Shown one piece after another: positions 43,221 through 56,083 of a stretch of 64,000 nt of DNA (position 1 is the first letter of the stretch; each line of letters begins with the position of its first letter). The notes beneath the pieces were generated by a model. That model searched no databases. It was not told where the DNA came from and saw only the letters and a program-made list of their open reading frames with translations. The DNA is from Phaseolus vulgaris. Taxonomy: Eukaryota > Streptophyta > Magnoliopsida > Fabales > Fabaceae. The translations under genes were made by a program, and so were the position numbers. The stretch spans positions 1-64,000 of the forward strand of contig NW_027174112.1 of the NCBI RefSeq assembly GCF_000499845.2. The letters are read 5' to 3'.

Positions 43221-45819
43221 ATGTTTACATAAGTAGTAGCCTTTGTATAGGGTTTTACCTTCTTCATAAAATCGTTGAAACAAGAAACACCTATATATGG
43301 TTGGTTAAATTTGCTTGGAGTAATTGACTATATATCACTTATATTTAGCTAAGAGAGGTTTGTGGTGGTGCTGAAAATGACAATCGTGCAAAAGGGTTGT
43401 TAAATACAAATGAATGCACTCAAACCCTTTTGAATAAATGATTTTGAAATTTGTAATCCATATCATCATTTTGTTCTTCTTTTAATACTTCTTTTATTTT
43501 TGTAAATTTTGTGATTCTTTTGATGATAGTATTTTGTTATATTGCATGTATTCAATGTATATTATTATAAGTATGTACTTTATTAATCAGGTTACGAGGT
43601 CAAAATTTGTGAATTTCTCGTAATAATTTAGGAAAAACTTCTAAAGAATGCTATCAGCATTCTAACAAGAAAGAAATAAGGATGTAAATGATCAATAAAA
43701 AATATTATTAAGTTTTACTATATTAATAATATATAACTATTTTTCAAATTTATAACTTTTATGTTCAAGATTTTAAATTTTCGAATATTTTAAAGAGACA
43801 TTACGTATGCTAATTTTTTTATGTCATAAATTATAAATTTTATAAATAAATAAATTTGTTGAATTGATAAAATATATTATTGATAATAACATATGACTTT
43901 TATTATTCAATTTTTTTATTTTATTTTGAAAAAAAAATAGATTTTCATATGTTCTAATATAAATGACATTTTTGGAATCATAATAAATTTATTTGAAAAC
44001 GTTAGTTTTTAGAAATGTTACGAGATTTTTTGAATTTGATTTTTTTTTTTAAAAATTATCAAACATTTGTCTTGTCTAAATTGAATAAATATATTTTAAT
44101 ATTTTAAAAAATTAATTACTTAACAATTAATAATATCAAAAAAAAATTATTTTTAATTTTTTAAATTTAAATATAATATATTTTATTATATTTTTTATAT
44201 TATTAAAAGATAATTATTGAAATGATCTTTTATTTTATTAAAAAAATTTAACTTCACAGTTTTATCTTTGATCACATTAATTTCTTGTTCCATCACTGTT
44301 TTCAATTTTTTCTACCTTTATCACGTGATAAAATTGTCGTGACACGTAACTATCTCTCTCCTAGTCATTGATTATTGTAATTTGGAGCAAGCTAAAAGTG
44401 ATTGATTATTGTCTAACAATCATTATTCATTATAAATAGTGTTTTTGTCAGGTGAAAGCGGAAGGGTAAGGATTTTTGGTCAAAAGAATTATTGATTAAT
44501 AAAATAATCAACTTTTACTATCAATTCATTTTCAAACTCATATATATATATATTCATATCCTAAAAAAACTTATTTTTTAAAAACTTCTATCTTAGCATT
44601 CAGAGACAAAAATTTGTTGGTTTTTTTTTATCAGAAAAAAAAATGTGTTGTAATATAAGAGAATATGTTCTTTTTCTTTTGTCGTTTTTTAATTATTTTC
44701 ATAATGTTTATTCTAAAATTATTTGTTTATACGGTAGTGATTTTTTTTTTTTATCTTTGGATTCATATCTAACCATTTACGACGGCATAATCCACGTGAA
44801 GAATAGATTAAAATAAAAGTGAATTTTGTCTTTTTCTTATTAATGTGAGATTTTTAAATAGTTTTAGGATTTTCTCTATTTTAACATATTTAACTAGTAA
44901 ATAAAAAAATTTAAAAAATAGCAAAATATCACCAGAAATAAAAGAATTTTTAAACTCTCAATACAATAATTTATACAACGGATTAACAATCCGACTTTAT
45001 AGTCCACTCAATCATCCTCAATTGAAAAAAAAAACTTTATTTATGTTATATCACATAAATAAGAAGAACAAATAATATAAACTACAAGAAAAAAAAAAGT
45101 TTAAAAAAAAGAGACTTTATTTTTTTTTTTTTTCATTATTCTATGTTTCACTTGCATAAAAGAAGGGTGTTTGTTTAAATTGTGAGAGAGTGGTGCAGAA
45201 GAAGATATGAAGATATGCCGAGTCGCAAGGAAACCGACCGAGACACACCTACACCACCACTTCCGACCACAACATTGTATTCAGTTACAAATAATTAAAT
45301 ACATAATTTAAAAAAATAAAAGACATAAGAAACATTCAATTAAAAATAACTAATTATATTTTTAAGTCATAAAAACATAACAAAATTGAAAAAAAATAAA
45401 AGTCGTAATTGTAAACACGGTCCAATTAAAAAAATTGAAAAGAATTTTCACAAACACGATTCCAGAAGATTGAAATTTTTTTTTGGAAATCATACTTTAG
45501 AAGACCACTCCACGCCAATTAGAACAAAACTTAAAGTTTTTTAGAAAAAAAAAATCGTAACATAACTTTATTGTGAAATGTAAGAAAATAAATTATGAAA
45601 GCACAACTTTTAATTTGAAAAAGAAAATCTTCACAACAAAAGTTATGCACTTAAACACAACTTCTTTGTATTAAAATCGGCTTTTCATGTCTGACTTATC
45701 TATTTTTATAATTTTTTAAAAATTTATCTATTTTAAAAAAAAAATTACATCAATCATATATTTTTTTTAAAGTATTGATTAATTATTGACCTAAATTCTT
45801 TTCGATACACTTCAAATTC
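43221..45819. other. AT-rich intergenic sequence, no gene seen
   Basis: Near 45170-45275 a short block (GAAGAAGATATGAAGATATG to CCACCACTTCCGACCACAAC) resembles the start of the segmental-unit coding block at 47480-47550 but goes no further. Otherwise no gene or clear element. Confidence 0.4.
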
Positions 45820-45912
45820 AAAATTTTTAATTTTTCAAATTTCAAAATTCTTAAATTTCAAAATTTTCAAATTTTTAAATTTTTAAATTTCAAAATTTTC
45901 AAATTTAAAACT
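45820..45912. repeat. Low-complexity AATTTTCAAATTT tandem repeat
   Basis: Irregular units of AAATTTCAAAATTTT and variants, visible directly. Confidence 0.75.
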
Positions 45913-46325
45913 AAACCCTAAATCCATCAAACCTCCTTTTCATTTTCTATTTTCATATTTCCATTTGATATACCACAATTTTCTTCAGAGGGAATAAGCT
46001 AGGGAGTTTCGGGAGTAGTTTTTCATTTGAGGAGCAATTTTTTTATTTGATTTACGAATTAATTTTCCATTCGATACAATAGAAATTTTCTATTTGATTT
46101 ACTGATCAGTTTTCCATTTGATTTCGTCATTTCCTACCATTTTACTTAGTTCAATCAAAGAACTTACGATCGTATTGGCACATGCTATTTCGGTTGATGT
46201 TAGTGTTGTTCATTTTCTCTATCTTTTGAATTTTATCTTCTATTGAGTAAAAATTAGTATTGTCCTTTTTGTTGTTGATTAGTTGTGGATGTTCAGGGTT
46301 TTCTGCGGTGGCTTTGAATCATTGA

Positions 46326-46544
46326 TTGGGAAAATCTTTAGAAGTTTTGGTGTTTACGGTATGTTATGAGAACATCTCTCCAAGGTTGCCTTATTTTTTG
46401 CAAGGAATAAAAGAAGTTGACAATTTATTGGCTTTGGTTTTGTTTCAGAGTATGCAATATACCGATGTAAGTTATTGGGAAGAAGAATTTGTTGAAGACC
46501 TTCTTGAGCATCATAAGAGGTTTGTTTTCTCAAAATTAGTTTAG
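46326..46544 (+). CDS. Hypothetical exon-like ORF
   Basis: The 72-residue frame contains CYENISPRLPYFLQGIKEVD and, after a T-rich tract and TTTCAG at about 46450, SMQYTDVSYWEEEFVEDLLE then HHKR followed by GTTTGT. The last part looks like a true exon with acceptor and donor. Preceding sequence (45940-46320) is T-rich and leader-like. I do not recognise the protein and cannot follow it further. Confidence 0.25.
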   Translation: MGKSLEVLVFTVCYENISPRLPYFLQGIKEVDNLLALVLFQSMQYTDVSYWEEEFVEDLLEHHKRFVFSKLV

Positions 46545-47125
46545 CATTTCTTCCCTTTAAAAAAAATCTTCTACAATAAAAAAGGAATCAGTGATAATTT
46601 CCCATTGTAGAAAACTTCAGGAGAAACCAGAGGCAGTTGTATTTGAAATTATGAATGCTCGAAAAAAAAAAAGCACAGGAAAGTTTTTAGTTTCTCACAA
46701 AAAATTCAACTACATTTCGAATTTTCAAAACAGAAAATTATAGATTCAACAAAATAGAGGACAAAAGTTATATATTTTAAAATATGATGTTAATTTTCAT
46801 ATATATTGTAATTTTTACATTATCAATTAATTACAATTTCATCTCAAATAACTTAAAAAAAAACTTAAATATGATTATAATATTGAATACGTAATAGAGG
46901 ACAAAAATTATATATTTTAAAATATTAAATATATAATAAAAATAAAATACTAGATAAATAATAATAATAATAAAATATATATACATTTAAAACAAAATAA
47001 AAAATACAAATATATAGACGACGCATGTGTTCCCGTTAGTTTATAATAAAATCATTCTTATTTATAATAAAACCATTATGATTGAATTTTAAATAAGAAT
47101 ACAAATTTAAAAATGTTGATAATAC
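46545..47125. other. AT-rich intergenic sequence, no gene seen
   Basis: A near-duplicated block (GAGGACAAAARTTATATATT) occurs at about 46757 and 46898. Nothing else recognised. Confidence 0.45.
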
Positions 47126-47430
47126 TCTTCTAAAGATATTTTTTTTAACAGTTTAAATTTATTTAAAACAACAAACTGAAAAAAAAAATTGAGTTTCACA
47201 ATTTTTATTATAATTCTTAATATTTTATTAATTATGGGTAAAAAGATATATATTTAATGTAGTTATAGTAGTTAAAATTTATTTAAAACTACCAATTCAA
47301 CAAAAAGTAATTAAATAGGATTTGAGTTGTTTGTTTTAAATTGAGAGAAACAGTTTTGAATTAAAAAAAATACGGTTTTGAATTAAGAGAAATTCCTTAA
47401 AACTATTTTATTTTCAAAATCAGTTGAAGG

Positions 47431-47802
47431 GTGTCATGTTCAAACTCTGAGGGGGAAAAAGTGAGCCAAAATATATATTGGAGAAGATATGAAGGGAGAC
47501 ATAGGCAGAGAATTAGAAATAACTTATACCACCACTTTCCACCACAACAATCATTGGCTTGGCACGCAGGCGTGTCACGCCGATGTCGCCTCCGTCGTGT
47601 GATTGGCGGTTCTGGCGTGAAGGAAGAGTCACGGATTCAGGCGCAGGACTTTGAAATGTTTCAGGTGGGAGAGGACGAAGATAATAAAGAAAACCCGCTG
47701 GAAGATTCTTCTATGGCTTCTCCGAGGGAGAGTCTGCCGCCAACATTTTCGATTTCATTTCCAGTAACCTCTCTCTCTCCTTTATCAGTGCTCTCGAAAT
47801 GA
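47431..47802 (+). CDS. Hypothetical 123-residue ORF with an acidic NKENP segment
   Basis: The frame is open over a G/C-richer island in AT-rich DNA. The N-terminal part is Arg/His/Gln-rich (YHHFPPQQSLAWHAGVSRRC, then RLRRVIGGSGVKEES), followed by an acidic part (QVGEDEDNKENPLEDSS) and a Ser/Pro tail (SPRESLPPTFSISFPVTSLS). NKENP resembles a KEN-box degron, which proves nothing alone. The paralogue at 5340-5690 is broken, and the 12.7-13.1 kb copy stops before the acidic part. The true start may be internal. Could be the first exon of an unknown gene. Family not recognised. Confidence 0.35.
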   Translation: MSCSNSEGEKVSQNIYWRRYEGRHRQRIRNNLYHHFPPQQSLAWHAGVSRRCRLRRVIGGSGVKEESRIQAQDFEMFQVGEDEDNKENPLEDSSMASPRESLPPTFSISFPVTSLSPLSVLSK

Positions 47803-49097
47803 ATTTTTCATTATCCTTCTTTTTTATTTAATTTTTTTGATTGATACTTTAATTACACAACCGCGACAAATTACCATCAACACGTGACTCCGGTGACAAC
47901 AACCATCTCCATGAACAACCGCCATACACCCTCCCTACAGAGACCAAGAAAACACCATCCACCACCACAAACACCGTCGTTACACTACCAATGCAACCCG
48001 CACCGCATGATGAAAATGCAAGATGATAAATAACTCCTTTGCAGCTTAATTCAAATGGAAAAGGTAGGATTGCTTACTAAAATAAAGAATTCTTATTATG
48101 TCATTAATAAAATGATATCTTTGTAATCATTGTATTTTTTTTATTTCTCTTGATTACAGTTTAGTTAGTTTTAATAATATTTTATATTATAAATTTTTAT
48201 TGAATTTGTTTTGACCATTTTGGTAAGTTTGTTATAACAACAAACAAATATTTGAGAATATGTTTTGATTTTTGAATTTCATTTTTATGGTTTAGTTTTT
48301 AATATTGTATATTATAAGTTTTTTTATTGAATTTGTTTTGACCAGTAAGTTTGTTATGCAACAAGAGAATTTGTTTTGATTTCAGAATTTTATTCTTGGG
48401 TGGAAAAATCTTATAAATGAGAATTTTCTTTAAATTGAAAGGATTTTTTCTAATGTTGTTTTTGTTATTTATTTTGAATTTTGAAAATTTTATTTTATTT
48501 GTGTATTTTTTTAATTTTAGAAAGGGGGCATTAGTGTGCTTTATTTATGAAATCTAAAAAAAAAATTCATTTTTAATTTGAATGCTGTAAGAAAATTTTA
48601 TTTAATTCTCTCGTGTAAAAACTATTTCAAGGTGAATATATAATTATGATTAAAAACTAAAAAAGAAAGTAAAATATTCAAAACGAAATATTTTAAAATC
48701 GTTTTCATAAATATTCATAAATCAATTAAAATTGAATTTTTGATGAATTTAATATTTTATTTGTTTCTTAATTAGTTACTTTAGTTCAAATTTTATATTA
48801 TTTTTTTTTTAAGCAAACCAAATTAAATTATTTATTACATTAAACTATAATATTATACATTTAGAGTTAGTTAAAAACTAAAAAATATATTTATTAACAT
48901 TTATTTTTATATTTAATTGTATTATATCTATAAGTTTGAAAACATGGTAACAAAAATGTAAATATGTATATAGTTTCTAATGATAATATTAGTAATTTAT
49001 CTATCAAATTAAAATTGCAAATATGAAGTAATTATAAAAAAAATATACTATGTTTTTATTTTAGAATTTAAAAAAGTAATAATTTGGTGTTTATTTG

Positions 49098-49450
49098 TTT
49101 CATGATAAGATCAATTCATATTCCATTAAACTTGAATTTCATTACTAGGATATGAGCATCTGGAATTGGCGGCAATTCAGAGACCTCCTCCGTGTTAGTT
49201 AGGATATCATATCATGCAATGTATAAAAATTCTTTATGTTGATGAAAACATGAAAAATCTGTTATTTATCTATTATCCTTTTGTAACTGATTTTTCATGT
49301 TTTCATCAACGAGAATTTTTTTTACACATTGCTTTATATGCTCACTATCACGAAGGAATCCTATGAAATACAATCAATTCAAGATGTTTATGTCTCAGTT
49401 ATGAAATTCAAGTTTAATGAAATATCAATTGATCTCATCCATACAATATA
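49098..49450. repeat. Long foldback, second copy
   Basis: Same architecture as 7012-7383. GATGAAAACATGAAAAATC pairs with GATTTTTCATGTTTTCATC around a short loop near 49270, and outer arms of the CCATTAAACTTGAATTTCAT type pair near 49400-49425. Arms carry different mismatches from copy 1. Confidence 0.6.
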
Positions 49451-49678
49451 AGTATATAAACAAATATACACTAGATAACGACAATATATTTAATAAAATG
49501 ATGAGTATTATGAGAATAAAGAGGAGAAGGGTAGTGTCACCATAACCTTGTTGTTATAAGTGTATTTGATTCAATGTCTAGTTCCATAGTCATGATTGAG
49601 AAAAAATGTGAATACTTTAATATCTAAAACAATATATGTAAAAGAGAGATTTTTATTATTTATATTTGTATATAGTTG

Positions 49679-49679
<1 letters not shown>

Positions 49680-49714
<35 letters not shown>
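49680..49714. repeat. (AT)n microsatellite
   Basis: About 17 uninterrupted AT units. Confidence 0.9.
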
Positions 49715-49717
<3 letters not shown>

Positions 49718-50935
49718 GTGCAATAACTCATTCATTGCTATGTACTTATTATTACTTTTAAACTTTATATTCTTCCCATGGACTTCATCATTTTATCTCA
49801 ATTTCATTTGTAATGTTTAACTATCATTTTTATTTATTTAGGAATAAAGATTCTTCTAAACTCTTATTTTTATTTTATTCTTACCCAACTATCTAAACTT
49901 TTTTTTGAAGACTGGAAACATAAAAGACAAAATATTATACTGGAATCCCTTCTTAATTTAGTGGGAGACCATGACCAATGAATATTGGTAATTGATCCAT
50001 TGAGTATATTCAATGATGGACATTTCGAAATCTTGGAATTATATCTCTCTCACTTTGAAGCTCAGTCTATAAAGTTGATTATTTTTAAGGTATCTTGAAA
50101 ATACGACAAACAATAATTATACCATTATCTCTTTATAAAAAAAGTTTTCTTCTCATTCTCTACATAAAAGGAACTTGGGAGGAAGGAACTTGGGAGGAAG
50201 AGATAAAAGCAAGGGAGAAGAACAACATAGACAGGTATGAGAGGATAAAAATTCAACACAGTGAGATTAGAAATTCTAGTGAAATGTTAGAGAGAATTTG
50301 TATTTTATCATTGTTAGGTGTGTTAGAGTGACCATAATCTTTATTATTCTATTTTGTTATATTTTCTATTATTTACTCATTACTTCTGCAAATGCCCATT
50401 TTGTATCTACATTAAAGAGTGAGAATTATTTTTGATTTTTCCAACATATTAAAAATGTTGAATAATGCGATAAAGATGTAAATATAAAAAAAATGAAGAT
50501 AAAAAGAATTTTAAGCTCTTTCCAATTTTTCCATGTAATATTTGTTAAATGTTTCTTTCAGCATATCAAGAAATAGAAATTGAAAGAGATATGGTTACGC
50601 TATGGTGCATGTCTCAACCCAAAATCATTCCCAAATATAATTAATTCTATCATATTTACTAATGGTCTCTCACGCGTGACTTAGTCCTACCAACTCAAAT
50701 TTTAAATTCTTTATCTATTTTAAATTTTGTGGTCTCTTTATCAAATTATACATTAACAAATAATGAAGAATTAGATTATGGTCACCATTAATTTATTTAA
50801 TGATAAAATTAAAAAATGTTATACAATTGTTGATATCTAAAAAAATTCATAGACTTGATAAAATTAAAAAAATTAAGGATATACAAAGGTTGTCCTTTTA
50901 TGATAACAATAAAAAAAAATTGTGACGTCTTTCTA

Positions 50936-52115
50936 TTCGATAATAATTATAATAATAATAAAAATATATTAATAGAAAATTCCTTTTAACTATTTTTTTC
51001 GTGTATAAAATGTTTTATGATTTTACTCCTTAGTTAACCATTTTTTAAACCATAAACCCTAATTCAAATAATTACTCTATAAAAAAAATACAATTTTTTA
51101 CCTACAATCAAATCATAAAAGTTATAACATCCAATAAAATATATCTAAATATTTCAATACAAATTATAGTACCAACATTATCTTTTACACTGTTTATAAT
51201 AATATAATAATATTTTTAAATTAAAAAATAAAATAAAATATTAATTTATTAAAATGTAAAGAGTATGTTTTTATTCTTGAGAGTCTTAATATTTCAACAC
51301 TGAGAGTCTTAATATAACAACCCTTGAAAGTTTTTACCATAATTTCTTTAAAAAAAATATCAATGATAACCAATATCAATAACGCTTTTCAGACCACCCA
51401 AAGGAAAACTTCAACCTCTTCAACTTTCACGTACGTGCAAAATGAAATCTAAAGTCAACATTAAATATTCAAAAATAAAAATAAAAATACTATTCACTAT
51501 AAGAAAATAATTTAATATAAAAAATTTAGAAAAAAATAATTACTTATTATGTTAACTATATTAAATATTATTTTGTAAACTATTTTTTTTTAATTTAAGT
51601 CATTTTTATTATTAATAAAAATTTAATATAATTAGATATGGTATTTATAATAACTAGTAATTATAAAAATACTTATTTATTAGACACAATATTTTAAGTC
51701 TTTCATTACGATATAATTAAAAATTATTTTTTGTTATTTTTTTTAATTTTAGAGACTAATTTTTAGTTAATAAAAATAATAAATATAAAAATTATTTTTT
51801 TACATTTTTAATTCTCGTATAGTTAGAGAGTTAATTTTTTAGTCACTATCAAAATTTAGATATTGGTTTTAAGTAACTAAGTTTTTTAAAATTATAAACT
51901 ATTTTTTTTTCCTCAATGTGATTTTTATGTCTTCAACATAATTGCATAAAATAACAAGTAAGTGTTTTTATATCACAGGATAGATTTACATAATCTGAAA
52001 GAAAGACCGTTTATTTACTCAAATAGCAGATCCAATAACCATTCTACAATCTAAATTAAAAAACAAAAACAAATTAAAGAGACACAATGACGTATTATTT
52101 AAATCTAGGTTATAA
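50936..52115. other. AT-rich intergenic sequence, no gene seen
   Basis: No coding-like segment. Near 52030-52115 it joins the 3' flank shared by small-gene copies A, D and E. Confidence 0.5.
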
Positions 52116-52881
52116 TTACACGTGATTTGAATGTGGAGTTACTAAGTAGCAGAAGCAGGTGCATCCCTCTTGATGTGGTTTGAAGTTATGGTCCTCCAGG
52201 GCCCAGGCAAGTATGTTCTTCACCACCACCCATTTCTTGCGCATGCACCTTCCACTTTTTGCTATCTGCATAGCAAAATCAACTCATCACTTGATATTAC
52301 TTTTTCCTCTTTCCCACTACTCATCTCCCCACTTTCACTTTGAACAGACCATGGGTATCCATAAAGTAGAACATCAAGAGGTTTACAGAAGAATATTACA
52401 AGTAATGAAACTAATCAACGAAGCCCAGACATTCCTCTTAAATGGTGTGTCGATGGATACTCGTAACGGACACCGACATGACACTTGTCCAATTCAAAAA
52501 ATATTTATTGGATTTCTGACAATTTTAGTACAGTTCTAAAACAATTTTAAAAAGGTAAAATACATTAATTTTCTACGAATTCAAATTTATTATATAAATT
52601 TTTATATAATTATAAAAATAAAAAAACTTGAACCAGTCATAAAAAAATAATATTTTTCTACTCCAAAAAATAATTTTTACACATAAATCTTTATTATCAA
52701 TTTATATAATTTATAATTATATAATATATATTTGTATTCTCCTATCTTACATATTTTAAAGATTACACGTATCTATTATCCGTGTAAATGTATCTGCTAC
52801 GTAGAATAGAATGAAACTCAGCTCATTATTCTTGGTCTCGTCGCAGCGAAGATGCTTCCTTCCATTATCACCAACAGCCAT
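52116..52881 (-). CDS. Small two-exon gene family, copy E (donor site altered)
   Basis: Exon 1 (52881-52822) encodes MAVGDNGRKHLRCDETKNNE. Exon 2 (52265-52116), after TATGCAG, reads IAKSGRCMRKKWVVVKNILA then WALEDHNFKPHQEGCTCFCY plus nine further residues and TAA. The Cys-rich CTCFCY tail corresponds to CSCFCY of copy D, but the stop is nine codons later. One extra Val codon relative to D is an in-frame 3-bp insertion. The base pair after exon 1 is CT where the other copies have GT, so normal splicing is probably lost. The intron holds a dispersed AT-rich repeat, also present inverted just upstream of exon 1. Product unknown; copy possibly non-functional. Confidence 0.45.
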
Positions 52882-53125
52882 ATGTGTGGCACAGGGAGGA
52901 GTTGCATGAGCTACTTATAAATTCGTGATAACCCATGACTGGTTCAAAAGGACTTATTACTTATTTTTATAATCATACTAAAAATTTATACAATAAATTT
53001 GAATTTTTAGAAAATTAATTTATTTTTCTTTTGTTGTGTTAGAATCGTGCTAGAATTGTCAAAAATTCAACAAATATTTTTTGAATTGGACACTTCATTA
53101 ATACGTGTACTGAGTATCAGTGTTC
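52440..53125. repeat. Pair of inverted dispersed repeats flanking exon 1 of copy E
   Basis: The block at about 52480-52650 (from ACACTTGTCCAATTCAAAAA to TTGAACCAGTCAT) is the approximate reverse complement of about 52932-53095 (ATGACTGGTTCAA to TTTGAATTGGACAC). A related copy lies in the copy B intron at about 15905-16075. The surrounding GGACACCGACATGACAC-type sequence recalls a common plant dispersed repeat, from memory only. Confidence 0.65.
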
Positions 53126-53291
53126 AATACTTATGTTCGACACATATATATAATTTAATAGGAGTGTGCCATCCTCATAAAGTAAAATATAAAGGTATTT
53201 TATCAAAGCAATTACGTGGTTGTCTTAGTCTTTCTTTGTAAATCAGAAAATTGATGCAATCACCATGCAAAGCAACAATGTCACAATCACC

Positions 53292-53385
53292 TATAAATAC
53301 ATACATATGACAAGTTATGTAAGAATCTAACATACAACCAGCTATAAATACACATGACAAGGTTATGTGGCAATCCACTCGCTTT
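53292..53385 (+). promoter_or_regulatory. Duplicated core promoter (two CTATAAATAC boxes) upstream of copy F
   Basis: CCTATAAATACATACATATGACAAG-like and GCTATAAATACACATGACAAGG-like segments lie about 52 bases apart (TATA near 53293 and 53343), with similar downstream sequence (GACAAGTTATGT / GACAAGGTTATGT). The second box is about 45-50 bases before the ATG at 53392. This looks like a local tandem duplication of the core promoter. Confidence 0.45.
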
Positions 53386-53391
53386 GCACAG

Positions 53392-53906
53392 ATGGCAGGT
53401 GGTGGTAATGGTCGGAGACGTGTTTCCGGCGATGAGAGGAAGAATGAGGTGACTTCTAACTTTTATTTCATTACTTGTAATTAATACTGTCATGTAAACC
53501 TCTGCTGCTACTTCATGGATCCTATATGCTTTAGAATATCATCATATATCTGTTCAAAGTGAAAGTGGGGAGATGAGTTTGAACCCTCTTTAAGGAGTGT
53601 GTAGGGAGAAGAGGAAGAAGAGGGAGGAGTAACGTGGCGGAGAACTAGATCATCCCCGGAATTTTTTACTTTTGACAATTCAAAGTTTCTTCTGTGTACA
53701 AATAAAAAGCTATTTTTTTAAAAAAAATTGCAATATATTTGTTGGATTTATAGAGTTGATATATATATATATATTAAAATAAGTGATGAGTTGATTTTGC
53801 AATGAAGATAGGAAAAAGGGAAAGGTGCAGCCGCAACAAGTGGACAGTGAAGAAGATATTGGCATGGGTGTGGAGGTGGAACAACAAGAAGAAGGATCAA
53901 AAGTAA
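53392..53906 (+). CDS. Small two-exon gene family, copy F (diverged, apparently intact, 51 residues)
   Basis: Exon 1 (53392-53448) encodes MAGGGNGRRRVSGDERKNE followed by GT. Exon 2 (53808-53906), after a T-rich stretch and GAAG, reads IGKRERCSRNKWTVKKILAW then VWRWNNKKKDQK and TAA. It keeps the family frame (NGR...DE.KNE / I.K...C.RNKW.VK.IL.W) although nucleotide identity to copies A-E is clearly lower. Exon 1 is one Asn codon shorter, again an in-frame difference. The Cys-rich tail is absent, and the product is strongly basic with Trp. The acceptor context (GCAATGAAG) is weaker than TATGYAG of the other copies. TATA boxes lie upstream. Function unknown. Confidence 0.5.
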
Positions 53907-54525
53907 CTCAAGCTTCAACATAATATAATTATAAGCTGGAGTCAAATAATATGTTTTGATTGGTTTACTGCTTTGAATTTGGATTATTATGTACACTGTA
54001 ATCTCAGTATTTGGGTTATGAAATTCAGATTTGGAAATTTCAATGATGACCTAATACAAGTCTTTTATGGATTGGAAAATTAGCAAATTTTCTATTAAGG
54101 CATTTTGTTCAAGCAAAGAGTAGATAATGTTTGCAATAATTTTGGCATGATTGAAATATGCTTCAGTTTGAGGTAGTCTTACTTAAAATTTGTTAGTTGT
54201 GAATAAGTTACGCGTTGAGCGCTGCTTCTTCCTGCACCCCGCGTTAAATGTGAAATACTTTTTTTTGTCTTTCATTAAAAAAATAAATTAACATTTAACA
54301 TTTTATCTCATCAGGTATTATCTTCACTCTTTTCTTACATTAGTTTGTTATTCTTTTGTTTTTTCATTTTCCCGATTACATAATTCCAGGAAATAACCCA
54401 GAAACAATTTAAAAAATAAATATAATTTGAATTATATAATTTACAAACTAATCTATTTGAAAATAACTTATAAATTATATAATTTAGAATATATCTTTTA
54501 AAAAATTATATTCTAGATTAAATGA
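53907..54525. other. Intergenic sequence between copy F and the GLYR1-like gene
   Basis: AT-rich. The part nearest 54525 would be the 3' flank of the minus-strand GLYR1-like gene. No gene seen. Confidence 0.4.
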
Positions 54526-55780
54526 TTAAATAATATGAAAGTTTCTTGAATCAAGATCTCCCAACCCCATGCTTCTGGCCTTCTTGAAAGCCTACAAAAG
54601 CAGGGTTTTTTAGTACCTTATGAAACTTCCATGATAGTCATTAAATTAAACATTAAAGCATAACATAGAAAATAAAAGGGTTCCATCATTTTTCTGTAAA
54701 GAAACAAATGAAGCCAATTCAGTAATTTGAGCACCACTCCTGATATGCAGTGAACTTGCAGTCATGTGAACTAAAGAAGTAGCTACAGATCCGCAAAATG
54801 AAAATATTTGAAAAATAGTTTTACCTCATTTGCTGCAGCTGCTATTGGCATTGATACAACATTTTCATCTCCAAGAGCAAGAGCTAACCTCATGTCCTTC
54901 TGCTGGTGCTTCAGCGGAAAAGCTGGGGAGTAACTATTTTGGAGCATTGTAGGTCCTTTCAATTTAAACATGCCATTACTTATGGCACCAAGATCCTGCA
55001 CACAAAAATTCCCCAATTATTGTTTAAAATAGCACTAAAAAAGGTAGCAATAAGAGTCTCAGTGGTTGAAATCAATTACCAGCACATCAAGAAGAGTTGT
55101 AGGGTTCAAACCACTTCTTTCACCTAGTGTGAGTCCCTCAGAGAAAGCATTCATCATACTGCAACGGGGAATAACTAATTTACAGAATAAGACAGAAAAT
55201 ATGGACATGCAATCCATTTAGCTTGCAGCCAAAGAAGGAATACTAATAGTACAATGTGCATGATTATTTCTTTCTAGCTGATTCATAAAATACTGCAATC
55301 ACCCTACCAACTCCCAAATTAAAAATGATAGAGCCAAGGAAAAGGGGGAAGAAAATATTACCTGCCATTATCATGTTAACAACAAGTTTCATTTTTGCAC
55401 CATTTCCAACCTCACCCAAAAAGAAAGACTTCTTCCCCAGTATGTCAAAGGCTGGAAGTGCTTCATCATACAATGCCTGCATGTCAAAAGAATCAACAAC
55501 TTTAATGTACAGAAAGATTCGCAATGCATATTTATGCTCTTTTATTTCCCTCAATATGGAGCAGTTCATAACAAGGAATCTGAATGAGACCACTTGCACA
55601 CATACTTGAATATGAGGAAATGTGAATATTGTTTTTCAGAAAATTCAGAGTATAATTTATACAGTTTTGAACAATGCTAGAATAGACATTACCGTGAATA
55701 CAAAAAGCTTGACCAATCAATTCTAATCAAAGAATAAATCTAAATAAACCTGAGCAAAAACAAATAACACACAAACTGCA

Positions 55781-55785
55781 TATTT
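55781..55785. repeat. Target-site duplication of copia element 2 (left)
   Basis: TATTT, repeated at 60466-60470. Confidence 0.85.
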
Positions 55786-56083
55786 TGTAAAAAAACAGAC
55801 AATCACTCACACTTGAATTTCTCTAAAGAAACACTCTTCTTTGTAATTCTCTCTATTGTATTTCTTTCTTTGGGTGCATCTTACAATTGAGAGAGCATCC
55901 TATTTATAGGCTTTAGGAAGCTCTTCTAGAAAAGTCTTCATTATGGCCTTAAAACCCCACTAACAACACAATTAAAATCCCACTCACAACTTTTGACCTT
56001 TTACATATCCAAACTCCCATTCTACTCTTTTCTAGTAACTTCTAACTTTAAAACCCACAAATTACATTAAAGTTTATTCAACA
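55786..56083 (-). repeat. 3' LTR of copia element 2 (298 bp)
   Basis: Coding-strand start TGTTGAATAAAC, end GTTTTTTTACA. Confidence 0.93.

Larger units (their letters stand above)
47126..50935. repeat. Segmental duplication unit 2 (paralogous to 5004-9100)
   Basis: Collinear with unit 1: coding-like block at 47431-47802, TTGACCATTTTGG region near 48210, foldback at 49098-49450, AT microsatellite at 49680, and the dispersed repeat near 50405-50750. The coding-like block is better preserved here. Confidence 0.7.
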
